Shown piece by piece: positions 17,670-26,592 of a stretch of DNA of 64,000 nucleotides (position 1 is its first letter; each line of letters begins with the position of its first letter). This DNA is from Candidatus Thorarchaeota archaeon (GTDB lineage: Archaea > Asgardarchaeota > Thorarchaeia > Thorarchaeales > Thorarchaeaceae), in NCBI GenBank assembly GCA_011364985.1, contig RDOC01000003.1, positions 158,061 to 222,060 of the forward strand, written 5' to 3'. The position numbers and the translations under genes are program-made. The notes beneath the pieces are model-generated. The model did no database searches. It was given only the letters and a program-made list of their open reading frames with translations, and was not told the DNA's origin.

Positions 17670-18794
17670 TTACCAAAGGTGATGGAAACGAGTGTTTCTT
17701 TTCAACGAGTTTTCTCCTTCCAATTTTGAGGAAGAATCAACCCTTACCGTAAGGACAAGTCCTACTAGAAGTACAGTTGCTCCTATAATGAAACAAATGG
17801 CCGGAAGTGTGATGTCCTCTCTTATTTGCAGAAGTGTACAATATTTCCGTACACTTAGGTTTGTTATTGCATCGACGTTCACCCTTTCAAGACTGATTGT
17901 TGTTGAATTTGCAGAGTCAAAAGGGATTGTAAACCACCAATTGCTGTCTTTGCCAGCCTCCACAAGCATGGTTTCTGACTCATTATCACTTGAGATTCTT
18001 AGAATAACTGGATAATTGTCAGAGTACAAAGAGTGAACCTCATACTGTGTGACAGTTCCCTCTTTTGGATATAGAGATGATAGATCAAGAGAAAACACAG
18101 GACTAGTTTCGTTCAGCGTATAACTAAAGTTCTCATCTAAGGTCACAGATGTAGGCATAGGAACAAAATCGCCCTGAGCTTGTCCCCTTCCTAGTGGATA
18201 ACAAAGACCTGTGCCAGTGAACAGAAGCAGTATTGCCGTAAGCAGCAAAACCCTTTCATTTCGAGAATATTCAAACCTCGAAACCGTGAAACGTAGCCCT
18301 CCAAGTGCAAGGACAGTCAGAATAACCCCTATTGAGGGAACCAGAATGGGGGTAGGAGAAGGAATGAAGGTGTATGGGATAGTAGTATCTCCAAGTTGGT
18401 AGCGTATGGTAATTGTGAAGTTCACATCAGAGTCCTGCCGGACTACTTCGACCAGCAGACTCTGTTCAGCTCTTGCGACTGTTAATGGAAACATTGTTAG
18501 AGAGGTGATATTTGTCGCATTAAATTGAGCCTGAGACCCCCGAATCACCAGCATCACAGGCGTGCCGTTAGTCTGGAGCGAGTCTATTACTACTGCTGAG
18601 CAAGAGCTGGGAATCTCCGTGGAATAGATGGACAATTCTTCGCTTAGTATCCCATCCTTGGTTTCAGTAAACCAAGGATGATAACCAAGGGGGGAATAAT
18701 GATGGATGCTCATGAAGAAGCTCATAAAGAGAGAAAGCCCTACAAGGAGAATGGCTGCAGGGATGGTGAGTCTGGGAAAAGACCGTATTCCCAC
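17670..18794 (-). CDS. Hypothetical membrane protein with extracytoplasmic domains, 374 aa
   Basis: Not recognised. Four likely membrane spans: residues about 10-28, 148-168, 182-200 and 337-358. The loops between spans 1-2 and 3-4 are rich in Thr, Ser and N-x-S/T sequons and look like beta-sandwich extracellular domains, such as SLDLSSLYPKEGTVTQYEVH. The two loops resemble each other in layout, so the protein may be an internal duplication of a span-beta domain-span unit. It ends in a basic cytoplasmic tail. The gene stands alone, antisense to its neighbours; a cell-surface role is inferred from topology only. Confidence 0.65.
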   Translation of the reverse strand: MGIRSFPRLTIPAAILLVGLSLFMSFFMSIHHYSPLGYHPWFTETKDGILSEELSIYSTEIPSSCSAVVIDSLQTNGTPVMLVIRGSQAQFNATNITSLTMFPLTVARAEQSLLVEVVRQDSDVNFTITIRYQLGDTTIPYTFIPSPTPILVPSIGVILTVLALGGLRFTVSRFEYSRNERVLLLTAILLLFTGTGLCYPLGRGQAQGDFVPMPTSVTLDENFSYTLNETSPVFSLDLSSLYPKEGTVTQYEVHSLYSDNYPVILRISSDNESETMLVEAGKDSNWWFTIPFDSANSTTISLERVNVDAITNLSVRKYCTLLQIREDITLPAICFIIGATVLLVGLVLTVRVDSSSKLEGENSLKRNTRFHHLW

Positions 18795-18903
18795 TACAAT
18801 GAATCACCCAATAAATAACAGGCCATCCATGCTCATTAACGTTGATATTCACGTACCTTAGCATATCTTGATTCCTAGAGATTTGGTTTCGAGCTAAACA
18901 GCA

Positions 18904-18918
18904 ACGTTAATATTCGAA
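18904..18918 (+). promoter_or_regulatory. tRNA-class promoter before the orphan tRNA-like 5' half
   Basis: ACGTTAATATTCGAA, centred 29 bases before 18939. It matches the promoter of the interrupted tRNA-like gene at 29.5 kb and the two ordinary tRNAs in core and spacing. Confidence 0.55.
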
Positions 18919-18938
18919 CATGCGACCTCAGCGGAACA

Positions 18939-19008
18939 GCCGCCGTAGCTCAGCCGGTAGAATCCTGTTTCCTTAGGGAACAGCATGTCGAAGATGACAG
19001 CCTGTCAA
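18939..19008 (+). ncRNA. Orphan tRNA-like 5' half with hairpin insertion after the D-loop
   Basis: The sequence starts as a tRNA: acceptor GCCGCCG, TA, then D-arm GCTCAGCCGGTAG. Instead of the expected GAGC it goes into a hairpin, CTGTTTCC-TTA-GGGAACAG (18965-18983), then CATGTCGAAGATGACAGC. The same order (D-loop, hairpin, ATCGAA...GACAGC) occurs in the tRNA-like gene at 29469-29245. No T-arm or CGGCGGC 3' acceptor is found in the next 260 bases. With a tRNA-type promoter at the right distance, this may be a split-tRNA 5' half, a tRNA with long introns whose end was lost, or a decayed copy. The end coordinate is approximate. Confidence 0.5.
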
Positions 19009-19157
19009 GTTGTTGGTTCCATTTTCTCACTACAGAGGAAACATGATTCTTCCTTATGCAACATTGATTATATCGAGTTATCACTCAGTAAAGGACGAGA
19101 ATATTCGTTAGGAGAACAGGGGAATTCAATGCAAAGTGCTCCATCTGGAACTCCTAT

Positions 19158-19646
19158 TCAGCCTATGATTCTATCGCCACCATTGGAGCAGTCATAGACA
19201 TACTCCCCAGCAACGCAAATTGTTCTTGTGCTGCCATCTATTTCCCTGACTCTGACCATCCATACTGGACGTGTTGGGTGTTTGTCGTAGGAGAGAAAGG
19301 CGGCAACAATTTCATCATCTGGTTCTATCCTATCTCTGATAAAAGCCATAATGAACTCGGGGTCTAGCCAGTGCTTTGCCAACGGACAGTTCTTAGTGGA
19401 AGAAGGATGCCGCTGGAATGTGGAATACCTCATAAGGTTCAAATCTGTGTCGAATTGAAGATATCCAACAAGAAAGGAATCAATAGTTATACCAACATAC
19501 CAAGAAACTGTCTTCTCATCTGGTCCAACAATTGGAATTGGTTGGTTGACCACTCCTTTTCGTGTTACGAAATCATTCTGTGCGATGTTTGACTTCAGCA
19601 AGTGTATGGCCTTTGAATGAATTCTCTGATTCATATCTTTCTGCAT
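19158..19646 (-). CDS. Hypothetical partner of the papain-like protease, 162 aa
   Basis: Not recognised. The protein is soluble, with alternating strands and a C-terminal VWMVRVREIDGSTRTICVAG segment recalling PepSY-like or cystatin-like beta folds. It lies 7 bases after the protease gene on the same strand, so the two form an operon. The N-terminal part of the protease itself holds a similar segment (LLLYRVPVKKGRQVFQADI). An inhibitor, prodomain-like or adaptor role is a guess from this arrangement. The 140 bases between this stop and the tRNA-like half at 18939 hold nothing I recognise. Confidence 0.55.
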   Translation of the reverse strand: MQKDMNQRIHSKAIHLLKSNIAQNDFVTRKGVVNQPIPIVGPDEKTVSWYVGITIDSFLVGYLQFDTDLNLMRYSTFQRHPSSTKNCPLAKHWLDPEFIMAFIRDRIEPDDEIVAAFLSYDKHPTRPVWMVRVREIDGSTRTICVAGEYVYDCSNGGDRIIG

Positions 19647-19653
19647 TTTTCTC

Positions 19654-20838
19654 TCATACCAATGTTAAAGCAGCTGTAAACGTATCCCAATAAGTTGTTA
19701 GGTCAAAATTCTCCCATCGAGCTATTGACCCTCCGGTAGGTGGCCAAGGATCATACACAAGAAGTCCACGGAAGGTATACCAAGTTCCTAGACGAGATCT
19801 TGTATATCCAGCTACTGTTCTTGAGTGCCCAGGAATCCAACTGATTAGTGGCCTATTTGCATTGATTTCCGATACAAACTCATTCCAATTTGCATTGGTA
19901 TTTCTATTTCCAGTTAAGGCCTGACTTGTGAGATCTTGAAGAACAGTTACCACATCGTTTGCACGAGAATATGGAAGACCATTTGGATTGGCACGAGTCC
20001 CAAGTCCCAACTCTTGTGCAAGACGGTCTTGAGTGTAGTTGTATCTATAGAAATCGAGAATCATCTGAACACTGGCTGCGACACACCAAACATTTGTCAA
20101 TTGCCCTCTTAGTTCATAACAAGGATGATGGTCATCATTGTTGGTACTGTAATGCAATTCACGAGAAATGAAGAGTGACACCACAAGTTCTGCCGGAGTT
20201 AGAATTCTTGTGAAATCGGCCAATCTAAGATACTCCGGGTTAAACATCCTATCACCAACTGGATGCTTCTTGTCCCAGAAATCAATTCGTTCTTTGAAAG
20301 ATTTCTTATTCTTTACTCTCTTCGCGCTTGGTATTTCTCTCAAAAGGGACCATCGCTCGAAGTGCCCAGGAGGCACCCCTGGAGTCCTAGGCTTTTCATC
20401 CGGAACCTTCTCCCATGTGAACAGCTCCAACATCAGCACTTCTCTTCCTCTTTGAAGAAATTGGATTGCCAGTTTTGGATAGCTATACGCCACGAATCGA
20501 GTTTGGTTGAATTTCACTCGATGTTTTCGTTCAGCAATCTGTTTTCCTTCCTTCAGCAGTTTTGGGAAACTCCAATCTGGTCCGAGCTGTATTGCCATCA
20601 GTGGATGCCCCAATTCTGGATTGGCCGCAATATCTGCTTGGAATACTTGACGACCCTTCTTTACTGGCACGCGATATAATAGTAGCTCGCCGTTTGTATC
20701 ATAAACAGGAGTTCCAGACGACTGAACCTTACCATTCTCAAAGAGTTGCTTCGGCAAGATGCCCGAGTGAAGGAGTGCATTGAGTTCTAGTCCTGCAATG
20801 CGTTTTATCATATCACGTTTCAACATTAGTCCTATCAA
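19654..20838 (-). CDS. Papain-like (C39-type) cysteine peptidase
   Basis: The 394-aa protein has a C-terminal papain-like domain with a complete set of likely catalytic residues: oxyanion Q246 and nucleophile C252 in GQLTNVWCVAASVQMIL, H338 in WIPGHSRTVAGY and D363 in LLVYDPWPP. This is the pattern of Peptidase_C39_2-like and AvrRpt2-like proteases. About 230 residues precede it with no signal peptide, so it may be a cytoplasmic protease with its own regulatory N-domain. It is the first gene of a two-gene unit with the 162-aa protein. No peptide or ABC exporter gene is near, which argues against bacteriocin processing. Confidence 0.65.
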   Translation of the reverse strand: MIGLMLKRDMIKRIAGLELNALLHSGILPKQLFENGKVQSSGTPVYDTNGELLLYRVPVKKGRQVFQADIAANPELGHPLMAIQLGPDWSFPKLLKEGKQIAERKHRVKFNQTRFVAYSYPKLAIQFLQRGREVLMLELFTWEKVPDEKPRTPGVPPGHFERWSLLREIPSAKRVKNKKSFKERIDFWDKKHPVGDRMFNPEYLRLADFTRILTPAELVVSLFISRELHYSTNNDDHHPCYELRGQLTNVWCVAASVQMILDFYRYNYTQDRLAQELGLGTRANPNGLPYSRANDVVTVLQDLTSQALTGNRNTNANWNEFVSEINANRPLISWIPGHSRTVAGYTRSRLGTWYTFRGLLVYDPWPPTGGSIARWENFDLTTYWDTFTAALTLV

Positions 20839-20989
20839 ACCTCCGATTGTTTACATTTCTGTGTCCGAAAGAAACTCAAATTGGAAACCCCATACCTGAA
20901 TTTCATCTGCCACGATAAGGTAAACAAACACAAATGATACCATAGCATGTATTTATACCCTTTGATACTTATTTCATATTACTGTCATA

Positions 20990-21235
20990 GTGTTTCGTGA
21001 CTCGAAAGATGAGAAGAAGATTGCTGAGAGCCTAGGCTTCCAAATAACGCTTGCACCAACAGCTGTGAAGTACTTCCCAAGAACCGAGAGAGTATCTGTG
21101 AATTGGGTTGCCATAACTACAACAAAGGAAGATGCAGAACGCTGGGCTGACATCTGACCTCCAAATGATAAGCGAAAACGAGATGCTGTAGAGTTCTGGC
21201 TTAGAGAAGGAGCTGAGAAATGGCTTGATTCCTGA
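20990..21235 (+). pseudogene. Small gene interrupted by in-frame TGA
   Basis: A GTG start at 20990 opens 55 codons (FRDSKDEKKIAESLGFQITL...EDAERWADI) to TGA at 21155-21157. The same frame then continues for 25 codons of coding-like helix (KRKRDAVEFWLREGAEKWLDS) to a second TGA at 21233-21235. A TATA element (TATTTATACC, 20949-20958) stands about 35 bases before the start. The family is not recognised. A nonsense mutation in a small gene is the simplest reading; TGA recoding would need proof. It ends 6 bases before the left 19-bp repeat, at the edge of the proposed island. Confidence 0.4.
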
Positions 21236-21241
21236 AAGAAG

Positions 21242-21260
21242 TAGGAAGCGCCACCGGGAG
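21242..21260. repeat. Left copy of 19-bp direct repeat (possible att site)
   Basis: TAGGAAGCGCCACCGGGAG, identical to 29238-29256. Read on the minus strand it is a tRNA 3' end (CTCCCGGTGGCG) plus downstream bases. Similarity continues weakly beyond the repeat (TTCCGAAGC here, TTCCGGAGC at the right copy), as if a diverged tRNA fragment was carried in. Confidence 0.65.
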
Positions 21261-21331
21261 AACTTGCTTCGGAACTATTATATGAACAAGAACAGAAATC
21301 GACTTGTTGGCGGGTTAGTTTCACACAAAAG

Positions 21332-22726
21332 ATGGGGCCTAATCATATGTTTGACTATTTTCGTTGGCAAGGAGTTCCCACCTATCCCTTGACTCAATCA
21401 GATAAACCTCGAACTGCAGTCTTCTGGGATGCTGAGAATGTTAGTGAGATCACAGGGGCCGATGTCGTAGAGAATTTCAATACTTGGTTGGAAAATGACT
21501 ATGATATTAATGCGAAATTTGCATTTGCTGACTGGAGTGGCCCCTATAGAGAGGTTGCTAATGCGCTAAACAGAATTGGATTTGACTTCATTCACGTTCC
21601 TGACGATTTGAAGGATAGTACTGATTATCAAATGGCCGCCTACATGATTGATTGGCTTCTACGTTCACCAGAAACCTCCTCCTATGTGATTGTTTCTGGT
21701 GATGCAGGGTTCGCACTAATTATGAGAGCGCTGCAAAAACAGGGAAAGAAGGTAACAGTGGTTAGTAATCCAGTAGTCACCCGACCGGAGTACATGATTT
21801 ATGCTGATAGATACGAGGACATTGACCGATTCAAGCCAAAGGCATTGAGAATAGACCCTCTGAAAGACGAAAAGGGAAAGAAGCTGACACCCGACGAGCT
21901 GAAAGAGGTGGCTGTACTCAGATTGTTGGAAACCATTGCAAGACTAGAAGGAGAGAACAGACCGACATATGACAAATATGTCAAAGTAATGTTATCCAGA
22001 TACAATCCAGATATTTCCTTTGGACGACCTGGCTCTTATAATTGGGAGGAAGCAATTACTGAATCCCTTTTTGATGGATTGATTGTGCATGAAGGGCAAG
22101 GAGTCACCGCACAGCTTAAGCTGACTAAGAAAGGAGCTGAAATGAGCGAAGGCCGTTCGGCCTCCGTTGAGAGCGCCCTCGAAAAGCTGGGAGAGATTGT
22201 CGAAACAATGTATGAGAAGGGGCAGCACACAGGAATGGAATCAGTAGTTCATGAGGTGAGGAAGGCCAAAATTGACTATGTGGATTTTGGCTTTCAGAAA
22301 TTCGGCGACTTTTCAAGAGCTGCAGAAGGTCGCAATATAATCAGAATAGAAACTAAAGAGAGCAGCACTCCTATTATCAAACCAGTTTATTCTGAAGAAA
22401 GGGCTCGGATTTGGTATGAAACAAACCTAGAGAACTACTTCGGAAAAGGAGCAAGAATACCCCAATCAAGATTTGTTCAGAGGACAATACAGTTTCTCTA
22501 TCAGTATGATGCTGGTTTCTCAAAACTTGAGTCATATCTAAGCGATGAGAAAACACAGAAAAGCTATGATGCAATTCTTGAAAACAGCGGAGTTTCTTTC
22601 ATTCCGCCATATGAAAAAGTTCTTCTCACGCTTCTACTGGGATTGGGCATAGATTGCCAAGAAGCACTTGAAATTGTAAACCGAGAATTGGCTCCGCTCG
22701 GTTATGAACTCAAGTGTCCGGAGTAG
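21332..22726 (+). CDS. NYN/PIN-like nuclease domain protein, 464 aa
   Basis: Residues about 27-160 form a NYN domain of the LabA/DUF88 type: TAVFWDAENV (D33), a middle KDSTDYQMAAYMIDWLL (acidic D95/D98) and SYVIVSGDAGFALIMRALQKQGKKV (D124). These are the metal-binding acids expected of PIN-like RNases. The C-terminal 300 residues hold winged-helix-like segments (KLTKKGAEM) and may bind nucleic acid, as OST-HTH domains do in other NYN proteins, but I cannot confirm that fold. A TATA element (CTATTATATG, near 21275) lies upstream. It is the first gene inside the candidate island; a defence or RNA-decay role is possible. Confidence 0.72.
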   Translation: MGPNHMFDYFRWQGVPTYPLTQSDKPRTAVFWDAENVSEITGADVVENFNTWLENDYDINAKFAFADWSGPYREVANALNRIGFDFIHVPDDLKDSTDYQMAAYMIDWLLRSPETSSYVIVSGDAGFALIMRALQKQGKKVTVVSNPVVTRPEYMIYADRYEDIDRFKPKALRIDPLKDEKGKKLTPDELKEVAVLRLLETIARLEGENRPTYDKYVKVMLSRYNPDISFGRPGSYNWEEAITESLFDGLIVHEGQGVTAQLKLTKKGAEMSEGRSASVESALEKLGEIVETMYEKGQHTGMESVVHEVRKAKIDYVDFGFQKFGDFSRAAEGRNIIRIETKESSTPIIKPVYSEERARIWYETNLENYFGKGARIPQSRFVQRTIQFLYQYDAGFSKLESYLSDEKTQKSYDAILENSGVSFIPPYEKVLLTLLLGLGIDCQEALEIVNRELAPLGYELKCPE

Positions 22727-22738
22727 ATAACTGCTTGG

Positions 22739-23557
22739 CTAGTCGGTCCGTGCTCTTGATTCTTCTTGCTTGAGAAATTCATCCAGGATTCGTACGGACT
22801 CACTCCTGTTGCGGAAATAATACACTATCAAGAAAGGAATAATTAATCCTATACTGATTGCCCACACTAGTGGTTGACGTATTACTTGGCTAAGGAACGG
22901 CATATAGACAGGTTGGTTATTCAAAGTTGACAAAACAAGTAGTAGATTCCCAACATAGACCATAAGAGTGACATCAAATCCCTTTGGGACAGCCAAATCA
23001 AGCATTTCATTTAGTGTTATTCTTCGACCATCCTCTTCGTCAGTCAGAGCATATTTCCTTCTACTGCTTTTTTCAAGAGATTCGAACCAACGGTGGTGAA
23101 GATGCTTCGTGTACTTCTGAATATAGTAGACCGTTGGAGTGGATACCAAGAATAGTATAACTAAATCAACCATCCCAGGTTCTTGCACTGCAAAGAATAG
23201 AGAAGAAACCAAGAACCAGAAATATAGAGGTATTAGGGCGACCAAGGTAGCAACTAATGTTAGGCCATAGATGTAAAGCAGCTGGCAAACCATCAATCTG
23301 AATGTGATCGACTTCCACTTTTTTGCCAATTCATACGAGAAAGAAAGTACTCCACCTATGATGAACACAACCAAACCCAGATTGAAGCTTAGTGCCAGAT
23401 TATCAATCTGAAAAATCGCAAATGCTAGACTGGCCAGTTCAATTGCGAGGAAATAGATTCCAAAGTTCTCGTCGAAGTCCTCAACTCTTGAAGGGTCTGT
23501 TTGGGAGTTTATGAAGTCCCTTACTATTGCCACTTGCTTTGCTGTTGGTTTCATCAC
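22739..23557 (-). CDS. Hypothetical multi-span membrane protein, 272 aa
   Basis: Not recognised. Hydrophobic segments near residues 32-52, 57-76, 90-112, 115-140, 202-220 and 232-252 suggest about six spans. A charged cytoplasmic loop between spans 4 and 5 (KYTKHLHHRWFESLEKSSRRKYALTDEEDGRR) and a charged C-terminal tail are clear. It converges with the NYN gene, with only 12 bases between the two stop codons. Within the island it is the only membrane protein and could be an effector or anchor, but nothing in the sequence proves that. Confidence 0.6.
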   Translation of the reverse strand: MMKPTAKQVAIVRDFINSQTDPSRVEDFDENFGIYFLAIELASLAFAIFQIDNLALSFNLGLVVFIIGGVLSFSYELAKKWKSITFRLMVCQLLYIYGLTLVATLVALIPLYFWFLVSSLFFAVQEPGMVDLVILFLVSTPTVYYIQKYTKHLHHRWFESLEKSSRRKYALTDEEDGRRITLNEMLDLAVPKGFDVTLMVYVGNLLLVLSTLNNQPVYMPFLSQVIRQPLVWAISIGLIIPFLIVYYFRNRSESVRILDEFLKQEESRARTD

Positions 23558-23874
23558 ATACCCCTTGCTTATCCTTATTTACTACACAGAGTCATATAAA
23601 CAGGCACTTCAGAGATTATTGAAGCGACTTTGCTATTGAACCAGTAAAGCTAGCATCCTATATTAACCAAAAGCTGCTTCGATGTGTGTGTAAAGAGTGC
23701 TCATAGGCCTTTATGTTATGTAAGGGATAATAAGATACGCTCGTTTTTGGGGGCGGGTGTTTAATTTACTTCTTTTGAAATTTTGATGATTATATACTGT
23801 GATTGGATTGACACCAAAGGAATTTGGATTCATGTAACATAGAATTCTCACAGAGAAGATTGTAGAGGATAGTA
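23558..23874. other. Intergenic promoter region before the HerA-like gene
   Basis: This 317-base gap is AT-rich. It contains a TATA-like GATTATATACTG near 23787 (+), about 85 bases before the HerA start, and GAGGAT just before TTG 23875. Leftward promoter elements for the 272-aa membrane protein must also lie here. I see no gene or repeat. Confidence 0.5.
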
Positions 23875-26592
23875 TTGCAATTGTTTGGGCCATGGAAAGG
23901 AGAAGAATTAGTAGGAGCTCTAGAAGTGCTGGAGATTCCTGAAACATACATGTTGCAATCAGATTCGGGGAGTCAGCACCGTTCGTACGGCAAGTCATTC
24001 ATAAGTATTTTACGAGGAATGATTCTAGCCAAAACGCCTGTAGCTCTACGTCTTGAACGAACTCACGGGAAGACTCGAGTACTGCTCTTGACATGGGCAA
24101 GAAACCAAGAAGATCTGCAAAGGTTTCTGGACTCACTCTCCTCGAACTTAGTAGCTCATCTTCCCAAGTTCAAACTGAAGCGGCATGAGTTATTCCAAGG
24201 ATTTTCATCTCATCCAAACATCCAAGGCATTAATGCCTGTCTAGTGGGCGAGCCAGAAATCACAGAGGAAAAAGATGATTCGCCAAAACCAATGGATGTT
24301 GTTGGAGAGTGCATCCAGAACCTCTCAAATGCAATCCTTCAGGTCTTTGTCACTCCCACTAAAACCAATCGTGGCAAAGTGAGAGGTTTGGAACGCGCCT
24401 ATGAACGGGCGATGGAACAGTCACAGCAGGTAGTTTCCGCTGCCAGCATGTTCTCGCCAGACATTCAACAGTCCACCACACGGGTTAGTGCTAGTGCTTC
24501 ACGTGATGCTGAACGTCTTTCCAGACAGATCAAACGAATGAGTAGCCGTTACTTGGGAAAAGTGTCAGTTGTTGCGACCTGCTGGCACCAAGATAAGAGA
24601 GTTGCAGAAACAGAGGCCCGACGACTGCTGTCCGTTCTCATGAGTAGCGTCACCCCTGCTGACAAGGAAGAAGACCTTCGAGTTGAGATTAAGAAGAAGG
24701 CCAAAGACTTTGAGAAGGCTCTGGCTGGAAGACCCATTGGGAAAGAAACCATTCTTGTCCCTGAGGAGATAGTCAACTACTTCACACTCCCACGTGTAGA
24801 CATGGGAATCAAGGTGTCACGTCGAGAGGACTTCTCTACGGCGGGTATTGACCTAACGAAACTTGAGAACAATGAGAATGTGCCTCAGCCCAGTATCAGC
24901 CCGGCCCCTATGTCAGACTGGAAACCTAGGACAGCAACAAGATGGTCACCCGCAGAGGATGATACCATATGGAGATTCCCCCTTGAGAAGCTCCTTCTTC
25001 TTGGCTATGCAATTCGGAACAATGCACCTCAGAAACAGGAGCCCTATGGTCTTGTTCCACGAATTCTGGGCTCCCACGTCGGCATCTATGGGAACACCGG
25101 CTACGGCAAGACCACCACCGCCGTCACGCTCATTGCTCAGGCCTACAGGAACAATGTCATCCCAATCATTCTCACTCCCGGAAACGTTGACGACTGGCGA
25201 GTCCTTAGGGACCTCTACGATGAGTTTCGTATCTTTACTGCCGGAAATCCCGATGTGGCACCCCTGCGATACAACATGTGGAATGTCCCGGACGGTGTCC
25301 CCATTGGCAAGTACATCGATAGGATGGTGGACGTCCACACCGCTGCTCTCCCAACAGACGGCGTCATCTCCATGCACTTTGACGATGTCTTCAACACTAT
25401 GTACGAGAACTGTGGCTGGTCACGCATGGGGAACGTCCGAGGTCGTCCCATCCTGCTCTCGGACCTGTATGAGGCCGTACATGAGGTTGCGGACACTCAC
25501 CTGAAGTACGGCGATGAGATGCGCAGGGACTTTCATGGTGCACTCGATGCGCGCCTTCGCAGCATTCTCAGAAACGACATTCTGGTGGACATGTTCAACA
25601 CGCCCAGTGGGCTCACGATTCCCGAACTCCTCTCTCACCCGACCATCATTGAGACCCGTGACCTCTCTCCTGAAGACCGGGCGTTGCTTACTGGCGCCCT
25701 TACGGTGGGCATCAGCGAGTACCTCATTGCGAATCCGCGGAAGACGGTCAGTCATCTACTGGTCATTGAGGAGGCCCATCACTTCCTCAAGCGTCCACGA
25801 ATGGCTGGAGGCTACGCTGAGCCCACCTCCCAGCAGAAGGCCACGGAGAACATCACTGAGATGCTACGGACTCAACGCGGGACCGGTCTAGGCCTTATGC
25901 TCATCGACCAACTTCCCAGCAGTCTTCCTCTGGACATTGTCAAGCTCCCCAGCAGTGTCATCATTCACACACTGACCGACGTGGAGGAGCGTACTCTGGT
26001 TGGCAGGCAAGCCCTGTGTAACGACGCGCAGATCGAGCACATTGGCGGCATGGGTATCGGGGAGATCGTGGCACGAGTGCAGACGCAGACCGTTCCGTCT
26101 AACGTGCAGGTGGTGCCGCTGGATTATGTACTCACGCAGCCTCTGCCCAAGCGCCCTTGGACCGATGCGATGATCAGGAGTGCGATGCGGCCGGTCTTCG
26201 AGGGCAATCCTCACCTCGACGAGAGTCATCCGCTCTCTGGGGAGCTTCGGGGCGCCCTGAAGGGCATCTCGGCGCCGGCACGTATGGAACTTCGCCCCGA
26301 GGCACAACTGGTCAGCCTGTCCAGCAGGCAGGAAACCGACATCTCGGAGATCGTCAACACGCCCGCCTTTGTCGATGCTTACTTGGACCGTGTGGGGCTG
26401 GCGTCGCAGGGTGACCCCGCTGCTGTGGCTCGGTTGCTGACGGTGGTGGCCGGGAAGTTCTGCTCGGATGGGGTGCAGGTGGTTCCCTTCGCTGAGCGCC
26501 TTCTTCTGCATGCGGCAGGGATGCTTCAGGAGCCTCGAGAGACCGCCGTTCTTGGGGGGATTCTTCTGGCAATCAGGGGTACTAGTGTGTGA
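23875..26592 (+). CDS. HerA/VirB4-like ATPase, 905 aa
   Basis: The protein has a Walker A GNTGYGKTTT at about residue 405 and Walker B HLLVIEEAHHF at about 627. A sensor-like stretch LRTQRGTGLGLMLIDQLPSS and a conserved TDVEERTLVGRQA follow, as in HerA/DUF87 ATPases that pump or translocate DNA. The first 390 residues include a helical region with many charged residues and recall the N-terminal parts of conjugation-type ATPases. It starts with TTG, with GAGGAT 5 bases upstream. The next gene starts immediately after its stop. GC rises from about 40% near the start to about 62% in the second half. Roles could be DNA translocation for a mobile element or a HerA-type defence complex. Confidence 0.75.
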   Translation: MQLFGPWKGEELVGALEVLEIPETYMLQSDSGSQHRSYGKSFISILRGMILAKTPVALRLERTHGKTRVLLLTWARNQEDLQRFLDSLSSNLVAHLPKFKLKRHELFQGFSSHPNIQGINACLVGEPEITEEKDDSPKPMDVVGECIQNLSNAILQVFVTPTKTNRGKVRGLERAYERAMEQSQQVVSAASMFSPDIQQSTTRVSASASRDAERLSRQIKRMSSRYLGKVSVVATCWHQDKRVAETEARRLLSVLMSSVTPADKEEDLRVEIKKKAKDFEKALAGRPIGKETILVPEEIVNYFTLPRVDMGIKVSRREDFSTAGIDLTKLENNENVPQPSISPAPMSDWKPRTATRWSPAEDDTIWRFPLEKLLLLGYAIRNNAPQKQEPYGLVPRILGSHVGIYGNTGYGKTTTAVTLIAQAYRNNVIPIILTPGNVDDWRVLRDLYDEFRIFTAGNPDVAPLRYNMWNVPDGVPIGKYIDRMVDVHTAALPTDGVISMHFDDVFNTMYENCGWSRMGNVRGRPILLSDLYEAVHEVADTHLKYGDEMRRDFHGALDARLRSILRNDILVDMFNTPSGLTIPELLSHPTIIETRDLSPEDRALLTGALTVGISEYLIANPRKTVSHLLVIEEAHHFLKRPRMAGGYAEPTSQQKATENITEMLRTQRGTGLGLMLIDQLPSSLPLDIVKLPSSVIIHTLTDVEERTLVGRQALCNDAQIEHIGGMGIGEIVARVQTQTVPSNVQVVPLDYVLTQPLPKRPWTDAMIRSAMRPVFEGNPHLDESHPLSGELRGALKGISAPARMELRPEAQLVSLSSRQETDISEIVNTPAFVDAYLDRVGLASQGDPAAVARLLTVVAGKFCSDGVQVVPFAERLLLHAAGMLQEPRETAVLGGILLAIRGTSV

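Noticed and set aside
19009..19157. Searching for the missing 3' half of the 18.9-kb tRNA-like locus here
   Set aside because: No T-arm or CGGCGGC acceptor strand is present.
18939..21260. One tRNA gene simply split by insertion of the protease cassette
   Set aside because: The 5' fragment (18939) is on the plus strand and the 3' fragment (21250) on the minus strand, so a plain insertion cannot explain both.
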